Below, in pieces: positions 9,547 through 22,885 of a DNA stretch of 64,000 bases (position 1 is its first letter; every line of letters starts with the position of its first letter). Below the pieces are notes generated by a model. That model saw only the letters and a program-made list of their open reading frames with translations. It had not been told where the DNA came from and ran no database searches. A program made the translations under genes and the position numbers. Origin of the DNA: Sphagnum compactum (taxonomy: Eukaryota; Bryophyta; Sphagnopsida; Sphagnales); contig OZ234494.1 of the NCBI GenBank assembly GCA_965153455.1, positions 22,196,001 to 22,260,000 of the forward strand, in the 5' to 3' direction.

Positions 9547-11850
9547 ATACTATCTATTTTACAAGAATGGGTTGTGTTTGTCCATCTATGGTTCACTGAG
9601 TACACTATTACGGTTCACATGAACTCCAAGAGTGTTCTGAATTAGGTCGGATTACATTTGAAAGCTCCTCAATACAACTGCAGGCACGTTTTTTTCACAA
9701 AAGGCCTTTGTATGAGTTGCACTTGGTTTTTTTTTGGGTCCACAAAGTTGCAAAAATTTGCAGAAGCAAAAAGACACTGCTGGAACCCCTTTTCTCTACA
9801 AGATATCAATTTGTGAAAGAGTATTGGGAGGTTTGAAGTTTTAACCCATGGTTCACAGTTCTAGATGTCAATGTTTTAAGTTGGATGCCAGAAAGTAATT
9901 GGAAAGCTCAACCTCAAGAGAACCTCTGTGATCCTTCCAACTGGTTCATGACTTCAAACTTTGGTACAAATTGGAGACTCTCAAGAACTTACCTGGAATG
10001 CCATTACCAAATGTGACTACTTAGAAGTTAGTACTGGGGCCCCCCCCTTAAGCCAAAATTATGTGGCTGATTTTGCAGGATCTTTGATGACATCCAAATG
10101 GTGGCATTGAGATACGTACCAAATTTAACCCCCGATCTTGGCTTTGGCACTGTAAATTCTTTTGGACGTTCTTTGGATACAGGTTTGAGCCCAGCTTTTC
10201 CAATTTCTAAACCTTTTGGATCTTGTTTTGCCACATTTTTTCAAATTCAAGAGCATCAAGACCCAGTTCAAAAACCAGGTCCGATTCAGGGTTTTTTTTA
10301 TTACAAAATTTGTGATGTAGTTGAAGTGACTATCGTCCATAAGATGATTTAACAAGATTTAGCGATAAGAAAATATGAAAATAAAAAAAACCTAGCTTCC
10401 TTTTATATTTTGGGCTACTTGCTGGAACTTAGAATAGAATCTGGTGAACTTTTTTTTTTTTTTGGGGTTAAATTTGGCAACTCAAAAACTCAAAAAAAAC
10501 ACTAAATTTTCACTACTTTGAAAAAAATAAAATCATTCAACAGAATTTTGTCCAAAAAAAACTATGGCCCAATTTCATGCACACATTACACACTCCCCAA
10601 TGCTAAAAATTGTATAAATACAAAGTTTTCCAACAAATTAAAAAAAAAGTCTATATAAATGTAAAATTCAACAATTATAAAATCATTATTTAACTATAAA
10701 ATTTAACTTATTTTTGAAACTTTTCCAAAAAAATCAACTTGTGTACCTAGAAAAAAAACCTGAAAATGAATTTCAAAATGTTTTGATGTTACCAGATTCA
10801 AAAGCTAAAGGCTAATTTCATAGTTTGGTTCTCATGCCAGTTCCATCAAATAATACAAGCTTAAGTTCAGGTCACAAGAACCCCAAAATTTAACATTGCA
10901 AATCAAGTACCATTAGAGCATCCCCAGATATGCTTAGTATGTAACCCTGCAAAATTATGTCTCACATTACTCTTTACAACCCCACCCCCAAAACTAAAAC
11001 TGAGTCTGCAAAGAGGTGGGATACTACTAATACCAAACCATTTGGACCAATCATTATGATTTGTCGATCAGAAATAGAGAACATCAGTCAAATCACATTT
11101 ATTACACTCTTCTCTGGCAAGTGTACAAGCGTACAGTTGTGGTGCCTCTACAAAGTGTGCAAAAAGAGGCATATTTTGACCAGCCTTGGGTGGTTCTTAG
11201 AGTAGGGGCAAATACTTGGCAGCTATCGACTCAAGTATATTCCCACTTACCTGCCAGATCTCAGAATTTCAAAGAACTGATTAGAGAACCATTAATTCTT
11301 TGCCAATTCATTTGTAAAAACCATAGATTCTTTAAGGTTTTTCAAATAGCCAGAACCAAACTAACAGTTCTTGTGGACCGCCTTGTTTGGGCTGCTTGCT
11401 TGCCTGGACTTTGGTCCTTGCCCCTTGTTTCTTTTTCTCTTTTCCTCGCCCTTTCTTTGGGTGCTTTCGTTTTATAAAGTTTCGCAGGGTTTCATCATCA
11501 TCATCATTTTATCAAAGAATTGAAACTAGAGATTTTTTTAATATGAAAGTTTTTAAAACTTTATGGTCTAACCTTACAAGTGCTCGGTCTGGTCGTCTTT
11601 TGGTTCATTTCCTCTTCTTTTTTTCATGTCAATTTTTTATTTTTGTCGCTTGTTGGACAATATCAAGGTTTTGGGGTGTCTTGTTTGAGTTTGTTTTTTA
11701 TTCTTCTTTCTTCTTATAAAATGTGTTCAACAAAGATGTTTGCTATGCAAAAATGTTTTAAAGGTTAAGGGATGTTCAAGTAGTTTACAAAATTCTCTCT
11801 CACTGTTTTTCTTGAAAACTTTTCTATCTGCTCCATTTTTTCTTGTCTTA
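9547..11850. other. AT-rich non-coding region
   Basis: The stretch holds many homopolymer A and T runs (for example at 10450-10510) and only short frames without similarity. A segment at about 9690-9790 (CTTTGTATGAGTTGCAC and what follows) resembles the right part of the ~328-bp repeat at 8190-8260. No gene is supported. Confidence 0.5.
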
Positions 11851-11879
11851 CCAATCTTTTGCTGCTAGTTTGTCTCCTT

Positions 11880-12660
11880 CAACTTGACCCTCATGAAAGT
11901 TTTTTCAAGATTCATGGGCCTAGGTTCTTTGAATTGCTCTTAGACCACTTTAGTGCATTAGCAAGTTTCTTTCCCCATCTCTCATGGGGGGTTCCACCTC
12001 ATTTTCACAAAGCTCATTGCAATGGTAGCCTATTTGAGAAATTGGGCACTTATTGCAACGACCATCACCGCTGGATTTATATTGAATCATCACCCACTTT
12101 CTAAATTGGAAATGATATGTGCCAACACTTTTGGTCCATTCCCCTTCCAAACCCATTTGAGGTTGGCGGGGGAACTCCTTCCCCTAGATATGGTGGCATG
12201 TGTTGTTCATTTCATGCAATTTCTTGAAAGAGGATCAAATCGAATTCAAGAAAGCATTTCAAACAATTTACACAATCATTCCTTCTTTAACATCATTTAT
12301 GACATGGTTTCTAATTGCATTGTGCACACTTGAAATCTTGCATTGGCTAGGCATGAAATGCATGGGTTTGCTCACCCAATCATTCCACATTTATGTTTAA
12401 CTTACGAGGTTTTCTCCTTTGTGTTGCACACTAAGTTAGGTCTTCCCCATCCTTTAGTTCTCAAGGTGACTCATTGCATTTGTGGTCAACCCTTAGATCC
12501 AACAAGGACCCACCTTCTTCATTCTCCCACAATGGGGTGGATTATATTCCATGATGTTGTTTAGGATGTCTTCACCTCCATCACAAGAAACATGGGGTTT
12601 TATGTTTCGTGTGAGCAAACCATGCACTTCCACCACCTTCCCTTTAGTCTTATCGCCAAC
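11880..12660 (+). pseudogene. LINE-type retroelement fragment: region downstream of RT
   Basis: Broken frames on the plus strand, interrupted by stops and shifts, carry phrases that I recognise from the part of a plant RT-containing protein family that follows the reverse transcriptase. They are AYLRNWALIA at about 12026, then FPFQTHLRLAGELLP and FLERGSNRIQESISNNLH at 12140-12275, then LGLPHPLVLKVTHCICGQPLD at about 12440-12500, then H-D-V-V and an F-x-S-I-x-R block. The C-x-C-G...D...H...C pattern of the family is visible, but its last Cys is lost. The RT domain itself and the C-terminal end are absent. The relic is a middle slice of the element whose other parts occur at 25.1-27.3 kb on the opposite strand. 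It cannot be functional. The family assignment rests on recall of the motif order. Confidence 0.55.
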
Positions 12661-13852
12661 AAGTTAACATCATTTTATCAACTAATAACATTCACGCCTT
12701 GTAGGCATGTATGTGTTACATTTTGGAACATTTTTCAAATATGTTATTTTATTTTTATTTTATTAAATTTGAGCATGTAATTGATACATGTGGTCACTTA
12801 TTCTTAGTTTTATATTGTTGGTAATTTTTTAAAAATTTAATTTGAAATATGCATAGGTAGCTAAAATCAAATCCATTTTGGAACCTGACACATTCAGAAG
12901 TTTTTTTTTTTAAATTTGAATAACAAAAAATTGGAAATCTAAAAATGTTGGCCTTTGGCCCACTCCATCTTTAGAGAAAAAAATCAATGATGCCCATCAA
13001 TATAATGTTTTCATCTGTCATTACATGCCCAAAGCATGCACAACAAGACCCAATTATTTTTTTCTACAACACCAAGATGTGTTTGGTCATCACTAGACAC
13101 ACATCTTGGTCAAGCAATTGGGTAGTCATGGAAAAAAAAAGTAGAAAATATTGTCTGCAATAAAGACCCATTGTTGATTTAATGTCCTCCATTGAGTGTA
13201 GCTTTTTACTAATGGTTATATTTGACCTCTACAAATTAAAATGAACCAAAAAAGGTTTGTTGCCTCATCACTTTTCATGCCCATAGTTTTTTAAGCCAAA
13301 AACTAACAACCTACATATGTATCACTAAAATACCATTAATACAATTTTTTTAATCAACCCTATACAATTGTTACCATTGTTGGGTAGGTAACTAAATTGT
13401 GAAGTAAGAACCTTTGACTGGAACCTAGTTCTTAAAAACCTACTTGGAATTAGGTCTTAGTTTTGGAACTAGGTTACAAATTCATATTAGAACCGGAACT
13501 AGACTAAAATATTGGAAAAAGTCCAATTTTGATTATTATTTTATAACATCTCTCATTTTTGGAATAAAAGCCTAAGTTTTTTCTCATTGTTGAACTTGAT
13601 GTTTTGCATTTTTTGAATTTTTTCTATCTTTATTGATTGTTTCCTTCTTTTTTTATTCTTAGGATCTTTTCCTGATTTTTTATGTGGTTTTACCTCCTAT
13701 GTTGTTATCCTCCTATTAATCATTTGTTATCCCCCTATGTTGTTGTTTTTTAATTTTTCACTTTCCCTTTGGGTATTTCTTCTAGTCTTTTGGACTGTTC
13801 TTATGTAGTTGTAATAGATTCAATCTTAATATTGAATATGCATTTTCTCACA
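12661..13852. other. AT-rich DNA left of the Copia element
   Basis: No gene is visible. If the Copia element kept its 5' LTR, the LTR should occupy the right part of this stretch, ending at about 13852, but I could not match it to any sequence after 18394. The LTRs are therefore either lost or too diverged to pair by eye. Confidence 0.4.
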
Positions 13853-13868
13853 TGGTATCAAAGTGGGG
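13853..13868 (+). other. Primer-binding-site-like sequence of the Copia element
   Basis: TGGTATCAAAGTGGGG matches the usual plant Copia primer-binding site, complementary to the 3' end of initiator methionine tRNA, with a few changes. It marks the expected end of the 5' LTR. Confidence 0.55.
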
Positions 13869-14099
13869 TCTTCAAAAATGTTGGGCTAATGGACATGTTG
13901 TGTGAGCTCAGCTCCACCTAGTTGAAAATTGAATAGTTTCTCTCAGCTAAAACTCCAAATAAAGCTTTAGATAAGTGAAATATTGTGAACATAGTTCCAA
14001 TACATACGTTAAAAAAAACGTGGAGCTTATCTCCAACTCTCATTGTTGGGTCTATTTTACGACTATATTTCCTCTTTCTTGTCTTAGTATGTTGAACTT

Positions 14100-17000
14100 C
14101 ATAGAAAGTGTCTTTCCAGTTGTTAATAAGTTGGTTGGGTCCAACAATTACCACACATGGGAAATTAGAGTCTAGAGTCACCTACAAAACCAAAGGGTAT
14201 GGGATGTTGCAATGCCCATAAAACCAACACCTACACAATGATTGTTGTCACTCACTATTTGTGAAACTTTTAGCTCTACAAGTCAAGGAACAATTGGCCC
14301 TTCAAGGCCTAGGGTTTTTTTTTGGGACCTACTATTACATCATAGTCAAGAACATTGGCATAATCGAAAGCACCATAGTCGAAATCATTGTTATTCGGAA
14401 CATGACAACCAAGAGCGCAATAACTAGGAATGTTACAACCAACAAGTGATCAAGACACATAGTATCAATAGATCAAGGCTATGTCAATCTTCATTTTTGT
14501 TGTCACAGATGATGTGCTAGCAATAATCTGAGGATCTTCATCACAAGTGGTTGCACCTTCAAAATCAGTATGAAGTGAAAGACACAACCCGAAGACTTCA
14601 TTTGAGGAATTGTCTCTCTTTACTCAAGATTATCAATGACACAGAAATTGAAGGCTACCTATGAGAGTTTAGAATGATTCATTCTGAACTCGTAGCCATT
14701 AAAATGGCCATCGATGAAATTGATTTGGTAGAAATGGTTCTAAATGTTTATCAGATTCATATGAATCATTCATACAAGCAATTTCAAGATCTAGTGTCTC
14801 CCCATCTTTTGATGTTCTAGTGGGTAGACTATTTCATGAAGAGAGCAGACATCAATTAAAATACAACTCAAAATTTGATGAAGAAGCTTTGTATTTAAAG
14901 CCTCATCGAGGTGGCCAACCTTCATATGACGATTTTAGACGTAAAGGACCTTGTAACTACTGTGGATGATAGGGGCATTGGTTGAAGGAATGTCGAGATC
15001 GAGAAGCTAATATCAGAAAACTTGAAGTTGATCATAAGGTTAAACTATATCAATTATTCAAATCTAGTGCAAATATAATCCTAGAAAAAAAACTAACTAA
15101 AACTCTGAATCTTGATGATGTAGATGTTAATGCATTATTTGAAGTACCAAGTTTGGACAAAAATTCAAACCCACACTGGTATGTAGATTCATGTGCTTCT
15201 CAACATGTCACTTGAAATAGTGATATGGTTAATAAGTTACATAACAAATCTATCCTTCTATTGTAAGCACTGTTGGAGGTCAATTTCACCCAGTTGAAAA
15301 CATTAGTAATGTCCATTTTGAGACCCCAAATGGTGTAATAAAAATCATTGATAATGTTCTCTACGTACAAAGACTCAAAAAAAATCTATTGTCTATAGGG
15401 TCCATGGCAACCAAAGGGTATCTCATTGTTTTTTATGACAAAAGATGCCTAATAATATGCAAGAGTGATTATAAACTTGTAGCTTCTAACAATCACATGA
15501 CAAATGGATTATATAGATTACAATTACATAATAAAGCTAATACTGAAGAAGTTCATAATGTATAACTAACATTGTTTGATGATTCGTCAAGGATTGCCCA
15601 ACTTTGGCACAAGCAACTTGCTAATTTAAATTACTAGAATCTACAGTTTTAAACATCAAACAAAATGGTTAGTGGAATTCCACTTCTTCCCATTTGTTCA
15701 GATGTTTGTAGAGCATGTCAACTTAGAAAACAACACAAAGAACAATTTCCAAGAAGTCAAATTTGTGCAACAACTATCAATGAATTGATACATTTTAATA
15801 TTTGTGAACCATTTCCAATCAAATCTCTTGGTGGATCATTCTACTTTACAACCCTTGTAAATGACTACTTTCATAAGGTATGGACTTTCTTCCTTAAGAG
15901 AAAAAGTGAAGCTTTAAAAAGATTCAAAATATTTGGAGAATTTAATGAAAGATTGATTGAACACCCAATCAAGGTTCTCTGCTCGGATTGTGGAAGATTC
16001 TAACAAATTAATTTCGTATTGTCAAGAAATAGGAATCCATCGTCAATTAACCCAAGCTAGAACCCCAAAACAAAATGGTGTGGCAAAACGTATGAATAGA
16101 TTTTTTATGGAGAAGGCACGATCAATGATGATCGAAACACAAAATCCAAACCATTTGTGGGTAGAGCCAATGAAAACTGCAACTTATATTTTGAATAGGT
16201 GTCCAACAAAATCCAATGACAAAATCACTCTTGAAGAGCTTTATTTGGGATTAAGCCGAATTTGGATCACCTAAGGTTCTTTGGATGCAAATCATATGTT
16301 CATATTCCAAAAAAAAAACTCCCACCCATGGCTTTTGAAAGGATCATGGTTGGATATGATGAAAACCCAAAAGCCTACATGATTTATGATCTTAGATAAG
16401 AAGATAAATTATTAGCAAGGATGTTAAATTTGATGATTCCTAATGCTTCAATCATAAGTTAATTCTATTGGGACTCCTACTGTCGGAATTTTTTAATAAT
16501 CATCCTACGAGTGCTTCTATAGATTCAAAGGGGGTGCAACCCACTCTTTCTCCACATGCATAATCGCCTGTACATGAGCCCTTTTCATTGTCTCCAAGTC
16601 AATCTCAAGTTCAAAAATTACCTTAGTCCATATCCCTAGAAAATCATGAATAAGCTCCTACACAAGAAACGAGGTCGAAGAACATGACTACCCCAAACAT
16701 CAACTAAGACCAAAATCAACAATTCACATTTGACGACCAGCTTGGATGGATGATTATGTTACCACAATCACAACTGAAAATGCTCCTAGAAATGATTTCC
16801 TACTCTTCGTAACTGAGGAGCCCCAAAACTTTGATGAAGTTACAAAACATCTTGGCTGGATTCAAAGTATGAAACTTGATTCCATACAAAAGAATAAAAC
16901 TTGGAAGCTTATTGACCTTCCAAAAGGCAAGAAACCCATTAGTGCAAAATGGGTTTTAAACATAGCCCAACCTTGATAAGAAAACCTGAAAAACTTAAAG

Positions 17001-18300
17001 CTTGCCTTATTGCTTGTGAATATGAAATAACATGAAGGCATAAATTTTGAAGAAACATTTGTGCCTATGGTCAAATGGAGTACCGTACGGTCAATAATAA
17101 CATTAGCTACGCATGAAAAGTGGGAGATATTTCATTTCAATGTAAAGATTGCGTTCCTTAATGAAGACTTCAAGGAGGAGGTCTACATGACACAATCGAA
17201 AAGATTTGTGATTCCAAATCAAGAAATTACATCATGAAAACCTTATATGGGTTTCAATGGGCTCCTAAAGCCTGGTATGAAAAAAATGATTTGTATCTTA
17301 GAGACCAAGGTCTTTTACAAAATGATGTAGATCATAATATTTACTACACCTTGAAAGATGGATAAGTGACGATCTTGATTTTTTATGTCGATGATTTACT
17401 AATTACAAAAAACCCACACAACACAAATCAAATGGATCATGTCTTAGCTAGAAACCAAGTTTGAAATGACTAATCTAGGTTATTTAAATTTATATTTGGG
17501 AGTCAAATTCCTTAGTGTTAATAGAGGCATTTTCATGCGTTAAAAGGATTACATGCAGAGAATTTTTGAGCAATTTAGCATGAGTGACTACAACCCTGGC
17601 CAAACACAAATACCAGATGGCTTCAAACTTGAGAAAGAAGAAACATCAAATCCAGTAGATCTTACAATTTTTCATCAAATAATAGGAGAATCAATTTACC
17701 TTACTAATACTTGCCCATACATTTTGTTTGTCATAAGTATTATAATTGATACATGAATGCACTGCACAAGGTCCATCTTGAAGCAGCAAAACATGTGTTG
17801 CGTTACATCAAAGGAATTCAAGAATGTGGAATTTTCTATGAAGTTGGGGATAGCAATGACTTGCATGGATTTACTGATTTGGATTGGGCGGGAGATTGTG
17901 AGGAGCGAAAATCAACAACACGTTACCTATTTCAATTAAGTAATGGACCAATCACTTGGTGCTCCTGAAAGCAACCCACGGTTGCATTATCTTCATCCAA
18001 AGCAAAATACCAAGCTTTAGCAAAGGAAGCAAAAGAATCAACATGGTTGTAATACCTTCTTTAAGCACTCGGGATGTTACAAAACCAAACCACTACTACT
18101 CATGTCGACAATTAGAGTTGCATTAAAATTGCGAAAAACCTTATCTTCCATGCTCATATGAAGCACATAGAAGTGCACTACCACTTTCATTCAGGAAAAA
18201 ATCTTATCGGGTGAAATAGATGTGAAACATGTAGATATCGAAAACCAAGTTGCAGACATTTTAACTAAGTCACTTGGAAAAATTTAATTCCAAAAATTTA
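14100..18300 (+). pseudogene. Broken Copia gag-pol polyprotein
   Basis: The zinc knuckle (C-X2-C-X4-H-X4-C, 14952-14993) keeps all four ligands but has two stop codons in its X4 loop. The protease site at 15178-15213 reads WYVDSCASQHVT, where the normal D-S-G has become D-S-C, and a stop follows directly. In the integrase, the C-x-x-C pair is present at about 15700-15725. The first catalytic Asp is replaced by Asn (HFNICEP, codon at 15797), the second Asp survives in LCSDCGRF, and the catalytic Glu is replaced by Lys (NGVAKRMNR, codon at 16086). The RT keeps YVDD at 17384-17395. RNase H and the C-terminal part are recognisable at 17750-18290 (GFTDLDWAGD; TVALSSSKAKYQAL; DVKHVDIENQVADILTKSL). 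There are at least a dozen disruptions, so no functional product is possible. Confidence 0.85.
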
Positions 18301-18394
18301 AAAGCATGATGGGAGTATAGGATCTACACACAATTCAAACCTTGTAAAAAACTGTAGTAGAAATCTGAAACTTGTCCTGGAGTGTGAGAAGGGG

Positions 18395-20690
18395 TGTTAA
18401 TAGTACACACCCACCTTGTTGGTCTATCCCCAATTTTTTCCCTACACCTATTATGTGGTTCTCAAACCATGATCTCATTGGAGGTTATCTTGCCATTTTT
18501 TTTTGGGGTCTTTTTCCAAATCTTTTGATAATTTGAGATTCAAAGTTGCAAGTTTTAACATTGCAAGTTTTTCCATGTTTTTGTGCAAGTTTTATTATTG
18601 CACATTCTTTTGTGTGTGTGCCATTTCATGTTGTGGGCTTGGATTCCTCTATTTTACAAATGAGTTATATTTTCTTTGGATATAATGCATCATTCAAATT
18701 CATATCTTGTCATTTGTTTTATGTGAGTCGACAATGATAGTTGTAGGCATCAACATGATAATGCATGACAAACCTCATATGGGATGTGAGTAACTACAAC
18801 ATATTTTGCACAAATTGATACCCTTTTGTTGAAAGTGGCACAAAAACCAAACCATGGGACTAGCCTTTTTATTATATATGGGACCAAATTTCAAACTACG
18901 CAATAGAGTTATCCGTAAAGTCAAGCTGTTATGGGGCGAGACCAGCCAGTTTCGGCATAATAGGGCATCAGACGTGTAAATAGGAATGAAATTCTACAAA
19001 AGGAAATAATTGGGACCCAAACTAGTTTGTCCACCAAATTTGGTGGTAAACTGAGTTTCATCCTGTGTTTCCTTTTTCCTGAGCGCCTGCACTACTGCTA
19101 CATATATTTTCATTACTCCTACCTGTACAACTAGTATAATTACTCTCGACCCTTGTGCTTTAAATGCTGAGTTTCAGCATTTCATATTTAGATTTAATAG
19201 AATTTCCTCACTTTGGGGATACCACTGAAAGAGGGGATAGGGGACGAAAGTAGAGGAAATAGGAGGTGAAATAGAGGGTGACTTTATGCATAACTCTAAT
19301 GTGAGAAGATAACTCTTGAACAAAAGTTCAGGTGCTTTAGATGGGCAAGTTGAATTTTTTTGAGAAGTTGACAAGTGGGTTGAACTTCATACATACTTGC
19401 ATTAGTTTTAATTTGTTGTAAAATTTTGTACCTATACAAACCCCAATTTTAATTTGTTATAAAACTTTATGCTTATATCTTTAGCATTTGGGAATGTGTA
19501 GTGTGCACATGATTCATCAAATGTAATTATGAACTAGGCCCAAAGGTTCTCAAATGTGAAAAAAATACACCATAATCAATATCCCAAGGTTTAAAATTTT
19601 GAAAAACTTGATTCAAACCCACACTTGAAGACCTCAAAAATTCATTGAGTGTGAGAACTAGAACAAGAGATTCTTTTGGAAATGGAAGAATCAACCAACA
19701 TTGGCAAACACCTGCCTTGGATGACCAAGCACCTACGATGGTATGATGATAAAAACCAATGTTGACAAGTTCTGGAGTGTTAAACCAAGGGGGTTCATCT
19801 TCAAATTCTAGTGACTTGGACATAGCACCTTTTTGGTGGAATCGACACAAGAATTGAGCTATGAAACTAGTCTTTTTGCATGCGAAAAATTGTGCATAAA
19901 GGAACATTTCATTAGAAGCATTAGTCCTCCTTTGTCTACACAAGTTGACAAGTACACAGGGACTCTTGCTGACCGCAACAAAGACTAGGTTGGTCCAAGG
20001 TTCCATGCAATTGTTTTGCAAGTATCTCCCTCCTGCAATCTACAAATGTTATACAAATGATTTTGAGAACAAAGTTCCTTTCCAAAAGAAAGCACATAAG
20101 CACATAGGACATATGCATATGTTAGGGCACATACACCGGCCAAAATCAAATGACCTATTGGTACACTCTTGTAATTTGGATGAAGTGAAGCCATCAAATA
20201 GCGTGAAAATGTATTTGGACCTGTACAATGGTACTCGTTACATTGCTCTTGACTAGGTCCGGTAATAAAAGGATTCCTTGCGATTGGCCAATCCTTATGA
20301 TGACCCCGGGTGTTAGCATTTACATAGTCCCTCACCTTATATATATTATCCAATTTTGTATTTTTTGGAATTGGGCTGCAGAAACAATGTATTTCATATA
20401 TGGCTTATAGTCAGATTTGGCTAAATCTTCCTAAGGATGAAAGCCACTTTTTTTTACATCTTCATATGGATGATATCATCCACTTTGGCTACAAACCAAA
20501 AATTCCTTAAAGAAACAAAAACACTGGCTCTCTCTCTCTACCTGACAAAATTTAAAGGCTGCTCATAACAAAGTGTTGTAAGAACTCTGAAATTATAACT
20601 ATGCACTAGTTTCTAGAACCGTCCATCTAACATCCCCAGCAAAGCCGATTATATCACCCTGCACCCACCAGAGCACATTGGAAACCCATT
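18395..20690. other. Non-coding DNA right of the Copia element
   Basis: The word TGTTAATAG at 18395 directly after the purine tract could be the start of a 3' LTR, but its end is not evident. A minus-strand frame of 164 codons at 19527-20021 is the longest here. It resembles no protein I know and is followed by an overlapping frame in another phase, so it is not called as a gene. Confidence 0.4.
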
Positions 20691-20699
20691 ATGACAGGA

Positions 20700-20975
20700 G
20701 GTTGTTTGTTGTTCGATGAACCACAACCGATTATTTCCGAAGGTTTTCACACTTGGTAACCTTAACCTATCCTCTATACCCGCAAGCTTTCTTCCCTCTC
20801 ACACCTACCACATAGGTGAACTACCCATGGAAATGGGTAAGTATCGTAGTTAAGTTAAGTAGGTAGGGAATGTAAGTGATTACTATGTACATTGGGTACT
20901 TAGGTAAAGCACTTGTTGGTTACTAGGTGGGTAGATGATACATGTGAATGGTTAGTACATAACTAACCACTGTGA
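20700..20975 (-). repeat. Dispersed repeat A, copy 1 (inverted relative to copy 3)
   Basis: Read on the minus strand, this segment follows the same order of phrases as 33710-33930: GGTTAGTTATGTACTAACCA, then ACATGTATC, then ACATAGTAATCAC, then TTCCCTACC, then ACGATACTTACCC, then GGTTGTGGTTCAT. Both copies are rich in ACCTA-type words. No coding capacity is seen. Confidence 0.65.
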
Positions 20976-21298
20976 TTAACTTTATGGGTTAGTGGAAAGC
21001 TCTATGTTGCCCTCTTCCTTCCTCAGGCCAACAAGCTCTTCTTTCACTGACTTTTACTTAGGTACCACACACCCAACACTTATCCTCCTTTTGTTTGTTT
21101 GGGCTAATAAGTACAGAACAAGTTGGGAAGCTTTGATTTTTAATGTAGAAGAGTTGAAACTTGACAGGCTTATGAATATGGTTCCTCTTGTGGGGGGAGG
21201 GGGGGGGGGGCTCCTCACATTCACATAATTAGGTCTCTAGTGTTGTACTTTGTTGGTACAAATTGACATTCATATTGATTACAACCCAAAAAACAACA

Positions 21299-21618
21299 AG
21301 GGGTGTGTGTATTTCCATTTACATTAAAAAGTATCTTAAGGCAAAAAGAACAATTATGGAAACTTAAATATTTTTCATCATGCAAAAATATAATCTTCAA
21401 AACAATCCTCTAAAAGAAACCAAAATCCTTCAAGATATTACAACTCTATAACTAATCTCAAGCTTCAGAAACAAGCCAAAATATCATCTTTCAAAAATCC
21501 TCATATAAAAAATAGACCTATTTACCTAGGGGTCAAAATCCCCCCCCTTAAGCTACTATACTTTATAATGAATCTAAACACTATCATTGCCTTGGGTAGG
21601 CAAGGCCAACAAAAGGCT
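21299..21618 (+). repeat. Dispersed repeat B, copy 1
   Basis: About 320 bases that recur in the same orientation at 32413-32770 with high identity. Shared anchors include CATTTACATTAAAA, GTATCTTAAGGCAAAA, CTTCAAAACAATCCTCT, AAGCTACTATACT and TATAATGAATCTAAACAC. The repeat has no reading frame of note and no obvious terminal inverted repeats. It could be a short non-autonomous element or a fragment of an LTR. Confidence 0.8.
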
Positions 21619-22033
21619 TCTTCAAAGTCCTCATCTCCTCCATCACTTTATGGAGGCTAGAAATGACATTTGAAGAATGTATGAGGAAAGTTGTTCTAGA
21701 CTACAACTATCTTCACCCTAAACCCTAAAAATCTGGAGGTTTCTTCACCCTCAAAGTTTAATGAGTTTGGGTGAGTAATGTATAATTGGTTCACATTAAT
21801 GGGTCAGGGTGAAGCAACACTTACATTGGTGACCTTTCCACCCACACCACCTATTTGGGCCTCTAGAGTGTGCCCAGCTGAACCAGCACCCACCCACATT
21901 GGGTTACCTTTACCTAAACCCTATACCATGGGTACCTTTTGACTGAGGTCTCTCTTATTAGTGGCCATACATAGTAAGGGAAAAACAAATGTTAGATTTG
22001 GACTCAGAGATCCTGAATTAGGTCAAGCATGGG
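21619..22033. other. Intergenic, nothing recognised
   Basis: No gene is seen. A telo-box-like word (CCCTAAACCCTAAA) lies at about 21716-21730, and phrases such as GTGCCCAGCTGAACCAGCACC near 21870 recall the head of the tandem repeat at 33.46 kb. Confidence 0.4.
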
Positions 22034-22133
22034 ATATTTGTAATATTTTAAAAACAATTTAAATGAATATTTTTAATAAATATAAATTTGGGACCCAAAT
22101 ATTTGTAATATTTTAAAAACAATTTAAATGAAT
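22034..22133. repeat. Direct duplication of a 35-bp AT-rich segment
   Basis: The 35-base segment starting ATATTTGTAATATTTTAAAA occurs at 22034 and, unchanged, at 22099, giving a period of 65 bases. The second copy is preceded by GGGACCCAA. Confidence 0.8.
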
Positions 22134-22862
22134 TTTTGGGGTGGTTTTTAATAAGTGTTGTCAGGTTCTTGGATTTCAGCCAGGTTAGGTTTTGATTACA
22201 GGTTAGATTCTAGGGTCTTTGGACTGGAGTGGAGGGTTTCAAGTTTTATCTGGAACCTCCTTTCAAAGCTGAAGGCAAAAGTAGTCTATTTTCAAAATTG
22301 AATTAAAATTAAAATTCTCTAGGTACATAATTGTAATTTTATTTTAAAAAATACAAGTTTAGCCCTACATTATAAGCAAGTTATAATATACAATTGGTTG
22401 TAGATAACTATTATCACATGATCTTTATTGTGAATTGTATGTACTAAGTTGAACAAAATAATATTACACAATTTAGTTTTTTTTTCAGTTGTGTGTAATG
22501 GAGATGGAACCGAACCTTTTTCTTAAACTTTCTTCATAAACTGAACCAGCTCAAAATCCTTTGTGAAAGAAATTCAAAGATTTTAAAAAATCAAAAAATC
22601 AGCCTCAAGATCAAACCAAAGATTTTTCATCCAAAACCAAATAAAGAGTTAGAACCGAGACCCAAGATTCCTTTTGAAATGAAGAACCAAAGCAACATTG
22701 ATTTTTTCCATGGTAGGAGTATGGGTGCTAGTTTCAACCTAAACCCTAAAACCCATATTTTGGCCACATCCAACAAAGAATGTTAATTATTTATTTCCTC
22801 AACCCCCCATTCAAAAACATGAAAAAATTGGAACATATCATAAAGTGAGAGGCTATTTTACC

Positions 22863-22885
22863 TATATATATATATATATATATAT
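22863..22885. repeat. (TA)n microsatellite
   Basis: An uninterrupted TA run of 23 bases. Confidence 0.95.

Larger units (their letters stand above)
13853..18394 (+). mobile_element. Decayed Ty1/Copia LTR retrotransposon internal region
   Basis: The region runs from a primer-binding-site-like word TGGTATCAAAGTGG at 13853, close to the initiator-Met tRNA complement normal for Copia, to a purine tract GAGAAGGGG at 18386-18394 that could be the polypurine tract. Between them lie, in the Copia order, a gag fragment (VGSNNYHTWEI near 14140), a zinc knuckle, protease, integrase, reverse transcriptase and RNase H, all on the plus strand. The order integrase before RT separates it from Gypsy elements. 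The many stops and frameshifts show an old, inactive copy. I could not define the LTRs. Confidence 0.85.

Noticed and set aside
13400-13852. 5' LTR of the Copia element
   Set aside because: No matching sequence was found after the putative polypurine tract, so the LTR ends cannot be supported.
19527-20021. Minus-strand frame of 164 codons
   Set aside because: It has no recognisable domain, and overlapping frames and DNA composition do not support coding.
21180-21228. G-run (GGGGGGAGGGGGGGGGGGG) as a G-quadruplex regulator
   Set aside because: It is a single homopolymer-like run far from any supported gene, and runs of this kind are also common sequencing errors.
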